This document shows, one piece after another, positions 60,001 to 64,000 of a stretch of 64,000 nucleotides of DNA. The position numbers and the translations under genes were made by a program. Origin of the DNA: Chimonanthus salicifolius (lineage: Eukaryota; Streptophyta; Magnoliopsida; Laurales; Calycanthaceae); the NCBI GenBank assembly GCA_013350335.1, contig CM023533.1, forward strand, positions 33,214,869-33,278,868. Direction: 5' to 3'. The notes under the pieces were generated by a model that saw only the letters and a program-made list of their open reading frames with translations, was not told where the DNA came from and ran no database searches. Positions within the stretch are counted from its first letter, which is position 1, and each line of letters opens with the position of its first letter.

Positions 60001-63000
60001 AAAGTGGGGTCGGTTACGGAGACTTCGTCCCGTAGGGTTGCCGTCGAGGAGTAGGTCCCTCACATGCTAAGCGCTGCAGGGCACTCTCATGATTATTTAA
60101 CACACTTGATGTGCGTTGATGCGCAGAGCTAGATACTATTTTACCCCATGGGAGTGGATCCTAGCTTCGTTAGACGCGGTCTGACCACCTTAGAGCGTGA
60201 CTGAATCACGCATGAAGTGAAAAGATGCAGGGCGAGGTAGACTTGATCACGCTAGTCGTGGGTCTCCCGCTTAGTAAGTCATGGGCCCTAAGTCCTGCTA
60301 GGGGTCGTAGTACATTTATGATATGATATGATAATTTGATATTGTTGCCACAATCACATAGTGATTTATTCGAATGTTATTCCTACGGATAGAAGATCTC
60401 ATGGTAGATGATACTCACTGATAGAGTGTTACCAGGGATGGATGTGTATACCCATAGATGATGGTTCCCATGGTGGTTTAGATTCATGCCCAGATGTTGG
60501 TCTTATGGTAGACATGTTGCTCTCATAGTAGACGTATTGGTCCTATGTTAAACATATTGGTCACATGGTAGACATATTGGTCTCATAGTAGACGTATTGG
60601 TCTTATGTTAGACATGTTGGCCCATGGTAGACGTATTGGTATTATGGTAGACATATTGGTCACATAGTAGACGTATTGGTCTTATGTTAGACCTGTTGCT
60701 CCTATGATAGACATATTGGTTTTATGAATGTATGAGTTATGCCCATGGATGGATTATACCCATGGAGTGATTATATTCATGGATAGTTATTACCCGTGGA
60801 TAGACGATACTCACTGATGGAGAGTTATCAGGGATGGATGCTGAATCACATGGATATTGTTCCCATGGTAGACATATTGGATTCATGCCTAGATATTGAT
60901 TATATAGTGGGTATATTGACCCCATGATAGATATAGCGGTCCAATGGTAAACGTATTAGTCTCATAGTAGACGTGACGGTTCTATAGATAGATATTATTT
61001 TCTCATCGATGATTATTCCCATGGAGAGCTTTGTGACCATGGATGAGTATTGTATATCGTGGATAGATATTCCCACGGAGGGCATTGATTCCATACAGGA
61101 TTGGACCCATATTTAGAGTATTGTCCCCGATGAGGGATGTATTTATGTTCGGGTATAGGTCTCATGGTTGAGGTTTATCCCATGTGTGACATTGAAATCC
61201 ATGGTTGACGGTGTTCCCATGGTTGATATAGACCCGTGATTGGCTAGACCCGTGATAGATGAGATCTATTCTATTGATGAGGCCCACGATAGGGTAATTA
61301 TAGTGTCTTGATGTGACATCATGAATAGCACGGGATTAGGGCCATGAAATAAATGAATTGAGAACTATGCAGGAACTGATCTCCATTGGAGTACGTAGGC
61401 AACTGATAATTCAGTTCGATCAAATCAAGGGTCCAATAAGTCCTTGGATCCGTAGGGATCTCACAACACGTGTAGGTGTCGCGTGTTTGGACTATGAGTT
61501 GTGTATACTTCAGAGTTTAAAAAAAAAAAATATTATTGTTTCTCACGTGTCCTTTTTGGTCGGGCCGTGACAGTTTCTTTTTCTCCTTCCTTTTTTCTTT
61601 GCATGCCCACAGCTTATAATATTTTTTATTTCATCCCCACACCCACATGTATCTTAGGAAAAATCATATTCCAAATCTCTCTCTCTCTCTCTTCCCTTCT
61701 TTTATTTATTTATTTCTCTTTCTCCTTCCTTTTTTTTTTCCTTGCATGCCCATAGCTTATAATATGTTTGATTGCATCCCCACACCCACATGGACAACAA
61801 GATATAAAGGATTAATCCAAACTATGATAGGAAAATTCATATTCCAAATCTCTCTCCTGAAATTGTAATCTCAATCCTGAAAATTGAGTATATCTCTAAT
61901 CTCTAATCTCCTGAAACTGTAAATTATCTAACCTGCAAATTGAGTATATGTCTGATCTCTAATCTCCTCAAATTGTAAATCAATTGGGGTGGTCTGTTGT
62001 AATAACCTTTGGTCAAGAAGGTTGACACAGTTGGGTTAAACTTCTTAAGCGTATTAACTCTCGGAAAATCATCCTCTTCATTTTTCTATCTCAACCTCAA
62101 CAATGTGATTTATTTGGGGATGAGATGGTGAAGACTCTTTTTCTTTTCATTTTGTTTTGTCATTAATACACAGGCTACTCCTTAATCTAAGGGATAATTC
62201 ATTTTCCAAATATTCTTTCGTCTTTATAGGTCCTCTTTCAAGGACTATCCTTGCAGTAACTTCCTAGGAATAAGAAGAGTTTTAGAGACGTTTTTGGTTT
62301 GGAAGGCCTTGATTGGATACCAAAATTCATCAACTTATCTAACCTTTCTGTTTGTTCTCTTGTCATCTAGAGATGGAGGTTCTTTTGCGCCAGTCCTAGC
62401 ATGAGCACTATCTTTCAACAGGCTAGCAAAAACTTCTTCATGTTCTCCTAATTTTTTGACAATGTTCTAAAGGGTGGATGAACAGATACTATCAGATCTT
62501 CCACAATCAACTCCCAAGATTATGATATTCTTCCTGCCATGTTAATTCTGGCTCTTTGTGTTCTGATCTTTGAGATAGCTTATATTCTTTAAACCAATCA
62601 AAGATATGTCCTTTTTCATCTTCCATTCTTTTATACCATAAGGATCTTAATTGACTCCTCTTCTTCTGAATGACTCCTCAAGAACCAGTTTTTTAAAGGG
62701 TATTTTATTTAGTCTTTTCTAAAAAATTCTTTATCAACTTTATAATCTTCTTAATATTCTTCTAATGTTATGACATTTATGCCAACATCTCTCTTTGTTG
62801 ACAGAGGATTGTTCTGACACTGGGGATAAACAATTCCTAAAGAAACAGTATCAACCATAGAGAAAGATCTTCTTAATGATGAAGCACTACTAGAAGGTGC
62901 AGAAAAAGATCTCCTTTCACTAATTGTCATTCTACATGAGGATCCTGCAAATTGAATATCTATTTTGACATCAAGGTGTTCAATGATGGACTCAACTTCA

Positions 63001-63967
63001 TCATTTATCAAGGATGCTATCGGTTGGGCATTATCTATTTTCCAATCTCCTGGCAAATCAACTTCTTCCCACTTGATCACCACCGGAATCATAACATTGT
63101 TTCTACAATTGGTTTGAAATATAGTTATACAATTTAAGTTGTTTGTATAAGCTACTTTGAGAAGTATGGATTTCATCACTATGTAAAAAATTCAATAAAC
63201 AATTCCTAAATTCTCATTCTTTGGTCCCATCTTAAATCCCTATGAATGAATGCCTAGGGTCATCAAGTCATGAACCCCTGTACCTGGTAGAGAGAGAAAG
63301 AAATTTGGAAAAAAGTACAAGAAGGAAAGATATTAACATAGGTTAGTCAATTCTTTCCAAAAAGAAGTTCGTCATGGCAACAAACAATGGTCAGCAAGAT
63401 GCACATGAAAGTAACAACACAATCTATAAAGGACAATGTCATACTTTTAAATGCTCATGAGCTTCTTTAACTGTCTTTCCATCATTTTTCTTTTTCCAGT
63501 TGTGACCATCTTTCCGGAAGTTCCTTAGCATTTTGCGGTCATAGAGAAGTATTGTCCCACCTAAGCATGCATCACAAGGAAAAAATATATGTATATATCA
63601 GAACAACAGTCAATACATTTTCCACCAATAGATTGTCATAGCATTTTTCTTTAAATCTATTTTTAAGAATCTAAATGGCGGCTATCAAAATGTTCCTGAA
63701 CACATTAAAATCTAATTGGAGGCTATCTAAATGAGATAGGTCAAAATCTTAAACAAAAATCCTACAAGAACTAGAAGCAGAACACATTAAAAGTTCCTGA
63801 AAGATAAATTCCTAAGGAGATTATCATAAGAAAGTATTTACTTGGTGGCAACTCCACTGGTTTGACGTTGATGTTAAAACAATAGTAGTTACATAATATT
63901 GCAAGAATCTCATTTGGCCGGAGCCACCTTGTACAGGCTTCCTCCTTCATCTTCCCAATATCTAAAT
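32317..63967 (-). CDS. CAMTA5-like: Calmodulin-binding transcription activator, CAMTA5/6 type (5' exon outside window)
   Basis: Twelve exons with matching phases were placed: 63842-63967, 63445-63560, 56537-56625, 55711-55756, 54856-55045, 44366-44521, 44236-44294, 43003-43539, 34905-35614, 33374-33920, 32936-33244 and 32317-32355. Together they encode about 973 residues plus the missing start. Domains in order are CG-1 DNA binding, a variable acidic middle, IPT/TIG, ankyrin repeats, IQ motifs with a calmodulin-binding segment, and a short tail ending SEYDELLDSFQQ. CG-1 wording such as INVKPVELPPSGTI places it with Arabidopsis CAMTA5/6 rather than CAMTA1-4. The family acts in the nucleus on CGCG/CGTG elements in calcium, cold and defence responses. 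The first placed exon starts mid-codon after a TTGGCAG acceptor, so the initiator exon is upstream. The acceptor of exon 54856-55045 is uncertain (55003 is an in-frame alternative). Introns of 6.8, 10.3 and 7.4 kb are packed with repeats. Confidence 0.93.
32936..33244 (-). CDS. CAMTA5-like: CAMTA exon with the calmodulin-binding segment and last IQ motif
   Basis: AAYRGHLTRKQYCKILWSVG completes IQ motif 4. VLEKAIIRWRQKRKGLRGLQ is the basic amphipathic calcium-dependent calmodulin-binding segment. VIRVQAMFRSYQAQKEYHRL is the terminal IQ-like motif. The exon is joined by a 580 bp intron to the 13-codon last exon (32317-32355) with the TAA stop. Confidence 0.93.
33374..33920 (-). CDS. CAMTA5-like: CAMTA exon with the last ankyrin repeat and IQ motifs 1-3
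   Basis: It opens EQIVASLLSAGANPSLVTDP and continues GGCTAADLASMQGHDGLAAY, the last ankyrin repeat. Further on, AAARIQSALREHALKVR, AMKIQHAYRKYNSHKK and AVKIQHRFRTWKIRKDF are IQ-type motifs. A fourth begins at RRQAIRIQ and is completed by the next exon. IQ motifs bind calmodulin or CML proteins, often without calcium. Confidence 0.94.
34905..35614 (-). CDS. CAMTA5-like: CAMTA exon with IPT/TIG domain and first ankyrin repeats
   Basis: This 710 bp exon starts IMVIGYFHEA, and the IPT/TIG fold runs through CVFGDKFVPAEKVQFGVFRC and ISQILSFEYRS. A helical linker follows (RLAHLLFTSTNTIAMLSGKV, FELTLKNKLHEWLLERV). The ankyrin start reads GVIHLCAMLGYGWAI and GWTALHWAAHYGR, split at the last Arg by a GTATGG donor. 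IPT domains mediate dimerisation or non-specific DNA contact, and ankyrin repeats mediate protein binding. Confidence 0.94.
35654..35928 (-). mobile_element. Short retroposon with 16 bp target-site duplication in a CAMTA intron
   Basis: AATGTCTCATCATGTT occurs at 35638-35653 and again at 35929-35944, flanking a segment of about 275 bp. The segment begins with a T run, meaning a poly(A) tail on the minus strand. It lacks clear coding capacity and is probably a LINE 3' end or SINE. It inserted only 24 bp upstream (on the gene strand) of the IPT exon acceptor. Confidence 0.75.
36600..38690 (-). mobile_element. Possible LTR-derived block in a CAMTA intron
   Basis: This intron region is richer in C and G than its surroundings. 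It is full of short CTCAG/CTCACTCAG-type repeats (37780-37960) and has a minus-strand TATA box CTATAAAAGC at 38011-38020. That combination resembles an LTR with its leader. No matching second LTR, primer-binding site or target-site duplication was found, so this is tentative. An unidentified 180-codon minus-strand frame lies at 38150-38692. Confidence 0.3.
38150..38692 (-). other. Unidentified open frame, possible captured or element-derived coding fragment
   Basis: The minus-strand frame has no in-frame ATG before a hydrophobic stretch ALWVVLLANMIQILLILL. After that it reads DADVGSTAEDGVEMMVIEFY and later NASNETYHLAGLLHVDPTPD. The middle part has codon-like composition but I recognise no family. 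It lies inside a CAMTA intron, on the same strand, within the tentative LTR block. Confidence 0.2.
38705..39138. mobile_element. 434 bp MITE with 15 bp terminal inverted repeats
   Basis: The ends GTTGTCATCCTAATG and CATTAGGATGACAAC are perfect inverted repeats. The interior holds a (TA)n run of about 17 units at 38963-38996. A copy of the end motif GTTGTCATCC lies just inside the right terminus, forming a small hairpin. No target-site duplication was certain. Confidence 0.7.
39708..40090. repeat. Two ~190 bp direct copies of a GGGTC-rich repeat
   Basis: CCATTACTTGTTTATTAAATGG, GGTTCGG/GATTCGG.TCTATTT and CATTTAAA segments occur in the same order at 39708-39890 and 39898-40085. Each copy is bounded by GGGTCAAGCC/GGGTCGGGTCAAATTTTGC. 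This looks like a tandem MITE-type insertion. Confidence 0.6.
41218..41478 (+). mobile_element. tRNA-derived SINE, copy 1 of a tandem pair
   Basis: The head TAGCTCAATTGGTAGA fits a polymerase III A box and GGTTCAAGTCC fits a B box, 35-40 bp apart. The sequence in front of and behind these boxes does not form a tRNA acceptor stem. It ends in an A-rich tract (AAAAAATTAAAAAAAC). The whole unit, with its 5' flank TCATTGAAAGGTCTAATTC, is repeated next to it. Confidence 0.7.
41479..41740 (+). mobile_element. tRNA-derived SINE, copy 2 of a tandem pair
   Basis: This is a direct repeat of 41218-41478 with about 261 bp period. The A box is unchanged, but the B box is GGTTCGAGTCA, with its last base altered. 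It loses similarity after GGTTCTTG.GGTT.TC and lacks the A tail. Because the flank is duplicated too, the pair arose by segmental duplication and not by a second insertion. Confidence 0.7.
42036..42093. repeat. Compound microsatellite (CA)n(TA)n(GA)n
   Basis: About 14 CA units run into TATATATATATA and then GAGAGAGAGAGAG. The Val-Cys repeats in the overlapping minus-strand frame are only this microsatellite translated. Confidence 0.95.
42909..42957 (+). repeat. GGGTGC hexamer array beside a CAMTA splice donor
   Basis: GGGGAGGGGG is followed by GGG units separated by TGC loops, then GGTGCA units. Four or more GGG tracts with 3-base loops match a G-quadruplex motif. It lies 45 bp past the donor of exon 43003-43539, on the template strand of the gene. 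Confidence 0.9.
43003..43539 (-). CDS. CAMTA5-like: CAMTA middle exon with a duplicated 32-residue segment
   Basis: This 179-codon exon covers the variable activation region and ends FNITDISPQWAFSIEETK, the conserved run into the IPT domain. The segment NLQSQDSFERWMKSMPNDSP plus GSFDVLAHE occurs twice in a row, separated by ISK-type residues, where Arabidopsis CAMTA5 has a single QDSFGRW-like copy. Without splicing, the frame would run on into an Ala-Pro repeat and stop at 42763. Confidence 0.92.
43128..43314. repeat. Perfect 91 bp direct repeat, 96 bp period, inside a CAMTA exon
   Basis: TCTCATGTGCCAGAACATCA to TTTGCAAGTTCTT is present at 43128-43218 and identically at 43224-43314, with five spacer bases. 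The period is exactly 32 codons, so the CAMTA frame is kept. Confidence 0.97.
44236..44521 (-). CDS. CAMTA5-like: CAMTA exons with the LHEINTLDWEELL motif
   Basis: Exon 44366-44521 contains LRLHEINTLDWEELLDSNKS, a strongly conserved short motif of plant CAMTAs. After a 71 bp intron, exon 44236-44294 reads GVSSFDQQRAFELTDSRSP. Phases 1 and 0 agree with the neighbouring exons. Confidence 0.9.
45008..45067. repeat. ATT/ATG trinucleotide microsatellite
   Basis: (ATT)n at 45010-45030, followed by TGATAATGATG and GATGATGATGATAT, inside the 10.3 kb CAMTA intron. Confidence 0.9.
45133..45289 (-). mobile_element. Short retroposon with 12 bp target-site duplication
   Basis: CCAGGGGCAATT at 45121-45132 recurs at 45290-45301. 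The segment between starts with a T run (a poly(A) tail on the minus strand) and reads on through CACTAGGAGTGCTAGTACAA. It has no coding capacity. It resembles the tails of other LINE-derived pieces in this gene. Confidence 0.7.
45588..45880. repeat. Two diverged direct copies of ~125 bp
   Basis: GATGATGTGG followed by CCT.TCAGCTTGCTATTGGATT and ending GCAGCAT.ATT...GGGAAAA appears at about 45644 and 45790. The 134-codon open frame over this region comes from the two copies and is not supported as a gene. Confidence 0.75.
46838..47087. repeat. Perfect 125 bp tandem duplication
   Basis: GATGCAGGCGCATCTGTGAA to AAATAAAGAGCCTAA occurs at 46838-46962 and again, without a mismatch, at 46963-47087. 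It lies in the 10.3 kb CAMTA intron. Its identity implies a recent event. Confidence 0.95.
48031..48420 (-). mobile_element. LINE 3' fragment with RNase H end
   Basis: The minus strand reads VPRSANKIADFLAKVGVQKH, the usual end of the LINE RNase H domain, followed by a 3' UTR and a poly(A) tail, seen as a T run at 48031-48043 on the plus strand. It is 5'-truncated. Confidence 0.7.
48780..50968 (+). mobile_element. 5'-truncated L1-like LINE (RT thumb, zf-RVT, RNase H, poly(A))
   Basis: Plus-strand pieces in order: INLGKSTLIGVETESSL and LPFSYLGLPVGGNPRL (after the RT catalytic core), RRLAGW..KYLSLGGRVTLI, RRFLWGDQEEKRKFHLVAWS, GGLGSVPIRMRNEALLCKWG, zf-RVT near 49850-50090, and RNase H with GKPGSTGIGGVL to VSFVHISHTADKVADFFAKY. 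A 3' UTR ends in an A run at 50957-50968. Frameshifts and stops break it into at least six frames. The endonuclease and YADD core are missing. Confidence 0.8.
51034..51437. repeat. Direct repeat between two LINEs
   Basis: CACTAGGAGCACCACTCAC and AAAATCTAGATGGTC..GG.CTT.TCCAAGTCTACC followed by GGTGGGAAATGG occur at 51034-51258 and 51270-51437. The second copy lacks about 60 bp. This may be duplicated LINE tail sequence. Confidence 0.7.
51540..52872 (+). mobile_element. Second 5'-truncated L1-like LINE (zf-RVT, RNase H, poly(A))
   Basis: Plus-strand remnants include WKGPCPSKSTNLRVVCPEM, then KRGLLRMDDNIQCIFCDHME and HLFSECHVARKLWTSLIDMM (the zf-RVT Cys/His pattern), and YKFNVDGASRGKPGPTGIGG at the start of RNase H. 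An A run at 52864-52873 ends it. It is related to but diverged from the LINE at 48780-50968. Confidence 0.75.
52880..53935 (-). mobile_element. LINE fragment: endonuclease C-terminus to early reverse transcriptase
   Basis: On the minus strand, LERFLLSDSWDFLFACYVVP and ALPKRFLGHSPILF match the end of the LINE endonuclease (SR.DRFL.S..W...F, LPR..SDH.PILL). GMNATFSTPICKGEGAIEIS and KFRPSSLVCSLYKSSEV match RT motif 1 (N.T...LIPK, FRPISL). Stops interrupt it. It abuts the poly(A) end of the plus-strand LINE. Confidence 0.75.
53940..54855. other. CAMTA intron sequence, no gene seen
   Basis: It contains repeated AATCGTAAAATCGT/GAATCGTAAGATAAG words at 53980-54420 and nothing recognisable otherwise. 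Confidence 0.4.
54856..55045 (-). CDS. CAMTA5-like: CAMTA exon for the variable region after CG-1
   Basis: It contains GSPFTPVNSHSSSFYSETSV and FSEEIDSEADHAL, resembling the Ser-rich then acidic linker found after CG-1 in CAMTA5-type proteins. The donor GCTG|GTGAGA is strong. Two in-frame acceptors exist: CTATCAG before 55045 (used here) and TGTAAG before 55003, which would shorten the exon by 14 codons. Confidence 0.75.
55711..56625 (-). CDS. CAMTA5-like: CAMTA exons encoding the end of the CG-1 domain
   Basis: Exon 56537-56625 reads VGTLDRIHVYYAHGQDNPKF then VRRIYWLLD. Exon 55711-55756 (46 bp) reads KKLEHIVLVHYREVLE. They complete CG-1 with the conserved YYAHG, RR.YWLL and EHIVLVHYRE segments. 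The tiny second exon is too short to show as an open frame and was found from phase and motif. Splice sites are GTATGT and GTTTGT donors and TGCAG and TTCAG acceptors. The usual Cys of RRCYW is Ile here. Confidence 0.92.
56860..56932. repeat. (GA)n microsatellite in a CAMTA intron
   Basis: GAGAGCAAGAGAGAGAGAGA runs at 56855-56883, with an interrupted second run near 56910-56930. Confidence 0.9.
57169..57716. repeat. 274 bp tandem duplication of a LINE tail
   Basis: CCCTCTCAGCCTGAGTTATT at 57169 recurs at 57443, and the copies run in parallel through AAACTTTACAAGAAAGTGGA to GACCCTGCCGCGCCATATCA and ACCAAAAAAC. The second copy leads on into LINE coding sequence, so the first is a duplication of the reversed 3' tail. 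Confidence 0.85.
57480..58010 (-). mobile_element. LINE RNase H fragment, reversed
   Basis: The minus strand reads AGYGGVIRDHLGETRISFAG and CSVIEVELHARWRGVMEMEE, typical of RNase H in plant LINEs. After one frame change it reads VSWIPRAVNFTAYDMARQGL and then a 3' tail ending in a poly(A), seen as a T run near 57480. It is 5'-truncated at about 58010. Confidence 0.75.
58011..58890. other. CAMTA intron sequence, no gene seen
   Basis: AT-rich with a CGTACGATTTTCGATTCACG word near 58250. There are no coding signals. Confidence 0.4.
59391..59970. repeat. ~42 bp tandem array with 127 bp higher-order units
   Basis: The monomer GAGACGTGGTATGGGTGYGT plus CCCTCACGTGATATTGATGATT repeats about eight times up to 59725, with one more at 59935-59960. 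The three-monomer block 59401-59527 recurs at 59528-59654 almost unchanged, so the array has a higher-order structure. CACGTG palindromes occur in several monomers. Confidence 0.9.
60505..60730. repeat. ~20 bp minisatellite
   Basis: The unit GTAGACATATTGGTCTYATG repeats about eleven times with small changes (GTAGACGTATTGGTC, TTAGACATGTTG). It lies in the same intron as the 42 bp array. Weaker related units continue to about 60980. Confidence 0.9.
61573..61990. repeat. Pyrimidine-rich direct repeats
   Basis: TTTTCTCCTTCCTTTTTTCT.TGCATGCCCA then AGCTTATAATAT and CATCCCCACACCCACATG occur at about 61573 and 61718. Further on, TCTAATCTCCT.AAA.TGTAAAT with TGAGTATAT is repeated three times up to 61980. 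Confidence 0.7.
62480..63179 (-). mobile_element. Probable endogenous pararetrovirus (Caulimoviridae-like) fragment
   Basis: A 142-codon minus-strand frame (62751-63179) contains KWEEVDLPGDWKI followed by a Ser/Arg-rich stretch with RRSFSAPSSSASSLRRSFS. A KW..(I/V).LP..W segment followed by a Ser-rich spacer resembles what lies just after the movement-protein region in petuvirus-like endogenous caulimovirids. Downstream, across stops, the minus strand shows a charged segment near 62510-62640 (WYKRMEDEKGHIFDWFKEY). The copy is truncated and broken and cannot be functional. No reverse transcriptase part lies in the window. The assignment rests on motif impression only. Confidence 0.35.
63445..63967 (-). 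CDS. CAMTA5-like: CAMTA exons encoding the first half of the CG-1 domain
   Basis: Exon 63842-63967 gives DLDIGKMKEEACTRWLRPNE and NYYCFNINVKPVELPPS. After a 281 bp intron, exon 63445-63560 gives GTILLYDRKMLRNFRKDGHN and WKKKNDGKTVKEAHEHLK. These are hallmark CG-1 residues (RWLRP.E, DRK.LR.FRKDGH.W.KK.DGKT..EAHE.LK), including the basic nuclear-localisation stretch. Donors are CCAA|GTAAAT and AAAA|GTATGA, and the acceptor is GCTTAG. Confidence 0.95.
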
Positions 63968-64000
63968 CTGCCAATGGAGTAAATGATAGAAGTGAGAATC

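Larger units (their letters stand above)
58900..61575. mobile_element. LTR-retroelement-like repetitive region
   Basis: GTACGTAGGCAACTGA occurs at about 59109 and 61392, each time followed by a GTCGATCAAA/TTCGATCAAA segment. The region ends TCGGGCCGTGACAG. These are wordings found in plant Gypsy-type LTRs. Between them are two tandem-repeat arrays and many ATTCCCATGGAT-type short words. No gag or pol frame is visible, so the assignment is tentative. Confidence 0.4.

Noticed and set aside
60505..60730. Regular ~20 bp repeats resembling a CRISPR array
   Set aside because: Units are contiguous without unique spacers, vary in sequence, and the genome is a plant; this is a minisatellite.
1..64000. 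A previously undescribed multi-gene system
   Set aside because: The genes present belong to known plant families, are unrelated to each other, and show no shared regulation or clustering beyond the USP pair.

Overview
This is plant nuclear DNA. It is AT-rich, its genes carry GT-AG introns of up to about 10 kb, and it is full of decayed LINEs, LTR-like pieces, MITEs, SINEs and microsatellites. The protein families are land-plant ones: short universal stress proteins, a P-class PPR protein and a CAMTA transcription factor with the CG-1/IPT/ankyrin/IQ layout. The very long introns stuffed with LINEs suggest a woody dicot or magnoliid, but the species cannot be read from the sequence.

Layout. 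(1) 1-3200: intergenic, with a relic transposon end and a MITE-like block. (2) 3459-6045 and 13963-16657: two paralogous four-exon universal stress protein (USP) genes on the + strand, with the same intron positions and phases. Between them lies a 2.3 kb tandem duplication that carries LTR-like and LINE-derived sequence. (3) 16.7-24 kb: gene-poor, with two decayed LINE fragments. (4) 24045-25995, - strand: a PPR gene of about 13 repeats whose frame is broken by one extra base. (5) 27-32 kb: intergenic, containing a complete foldback transposon (29295-31075) with an 8 bp target-site duplication and four internal palindromic modules. (6) 32317-63967, - strand: a CAMTA5/6-type gene filling the right half of the window. 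I could place twelve exons with compatible phases, from the CG-1 domain to the stop codon. The first exon lies beyond the right edge. Three introns (6.8, 10.3 and 7.4 kb) hold LINEs, retroposons with target-site duplications, a SINE pair, an LTR-like region with a higher-order tandem repeat, and a probable endogenous pararetrovirus fragment.

The genes do not form an operon or an obvious pathway. The USPs are ATP-binding stress proteins, CAMTA is a calcium/calmodulin-responsive stress transcription factor, and the PPR protein would act on organellar RNA. I found no convincing undescribed multi-gene system. The most notable items are the modular foldback element, a 96 bp-period in-frame duplication inside a CAMTA exon, a GC-AG intron in one USP copy, and a higher-order satellite-like array with CACGTG palindromes in a CAMTA intron.
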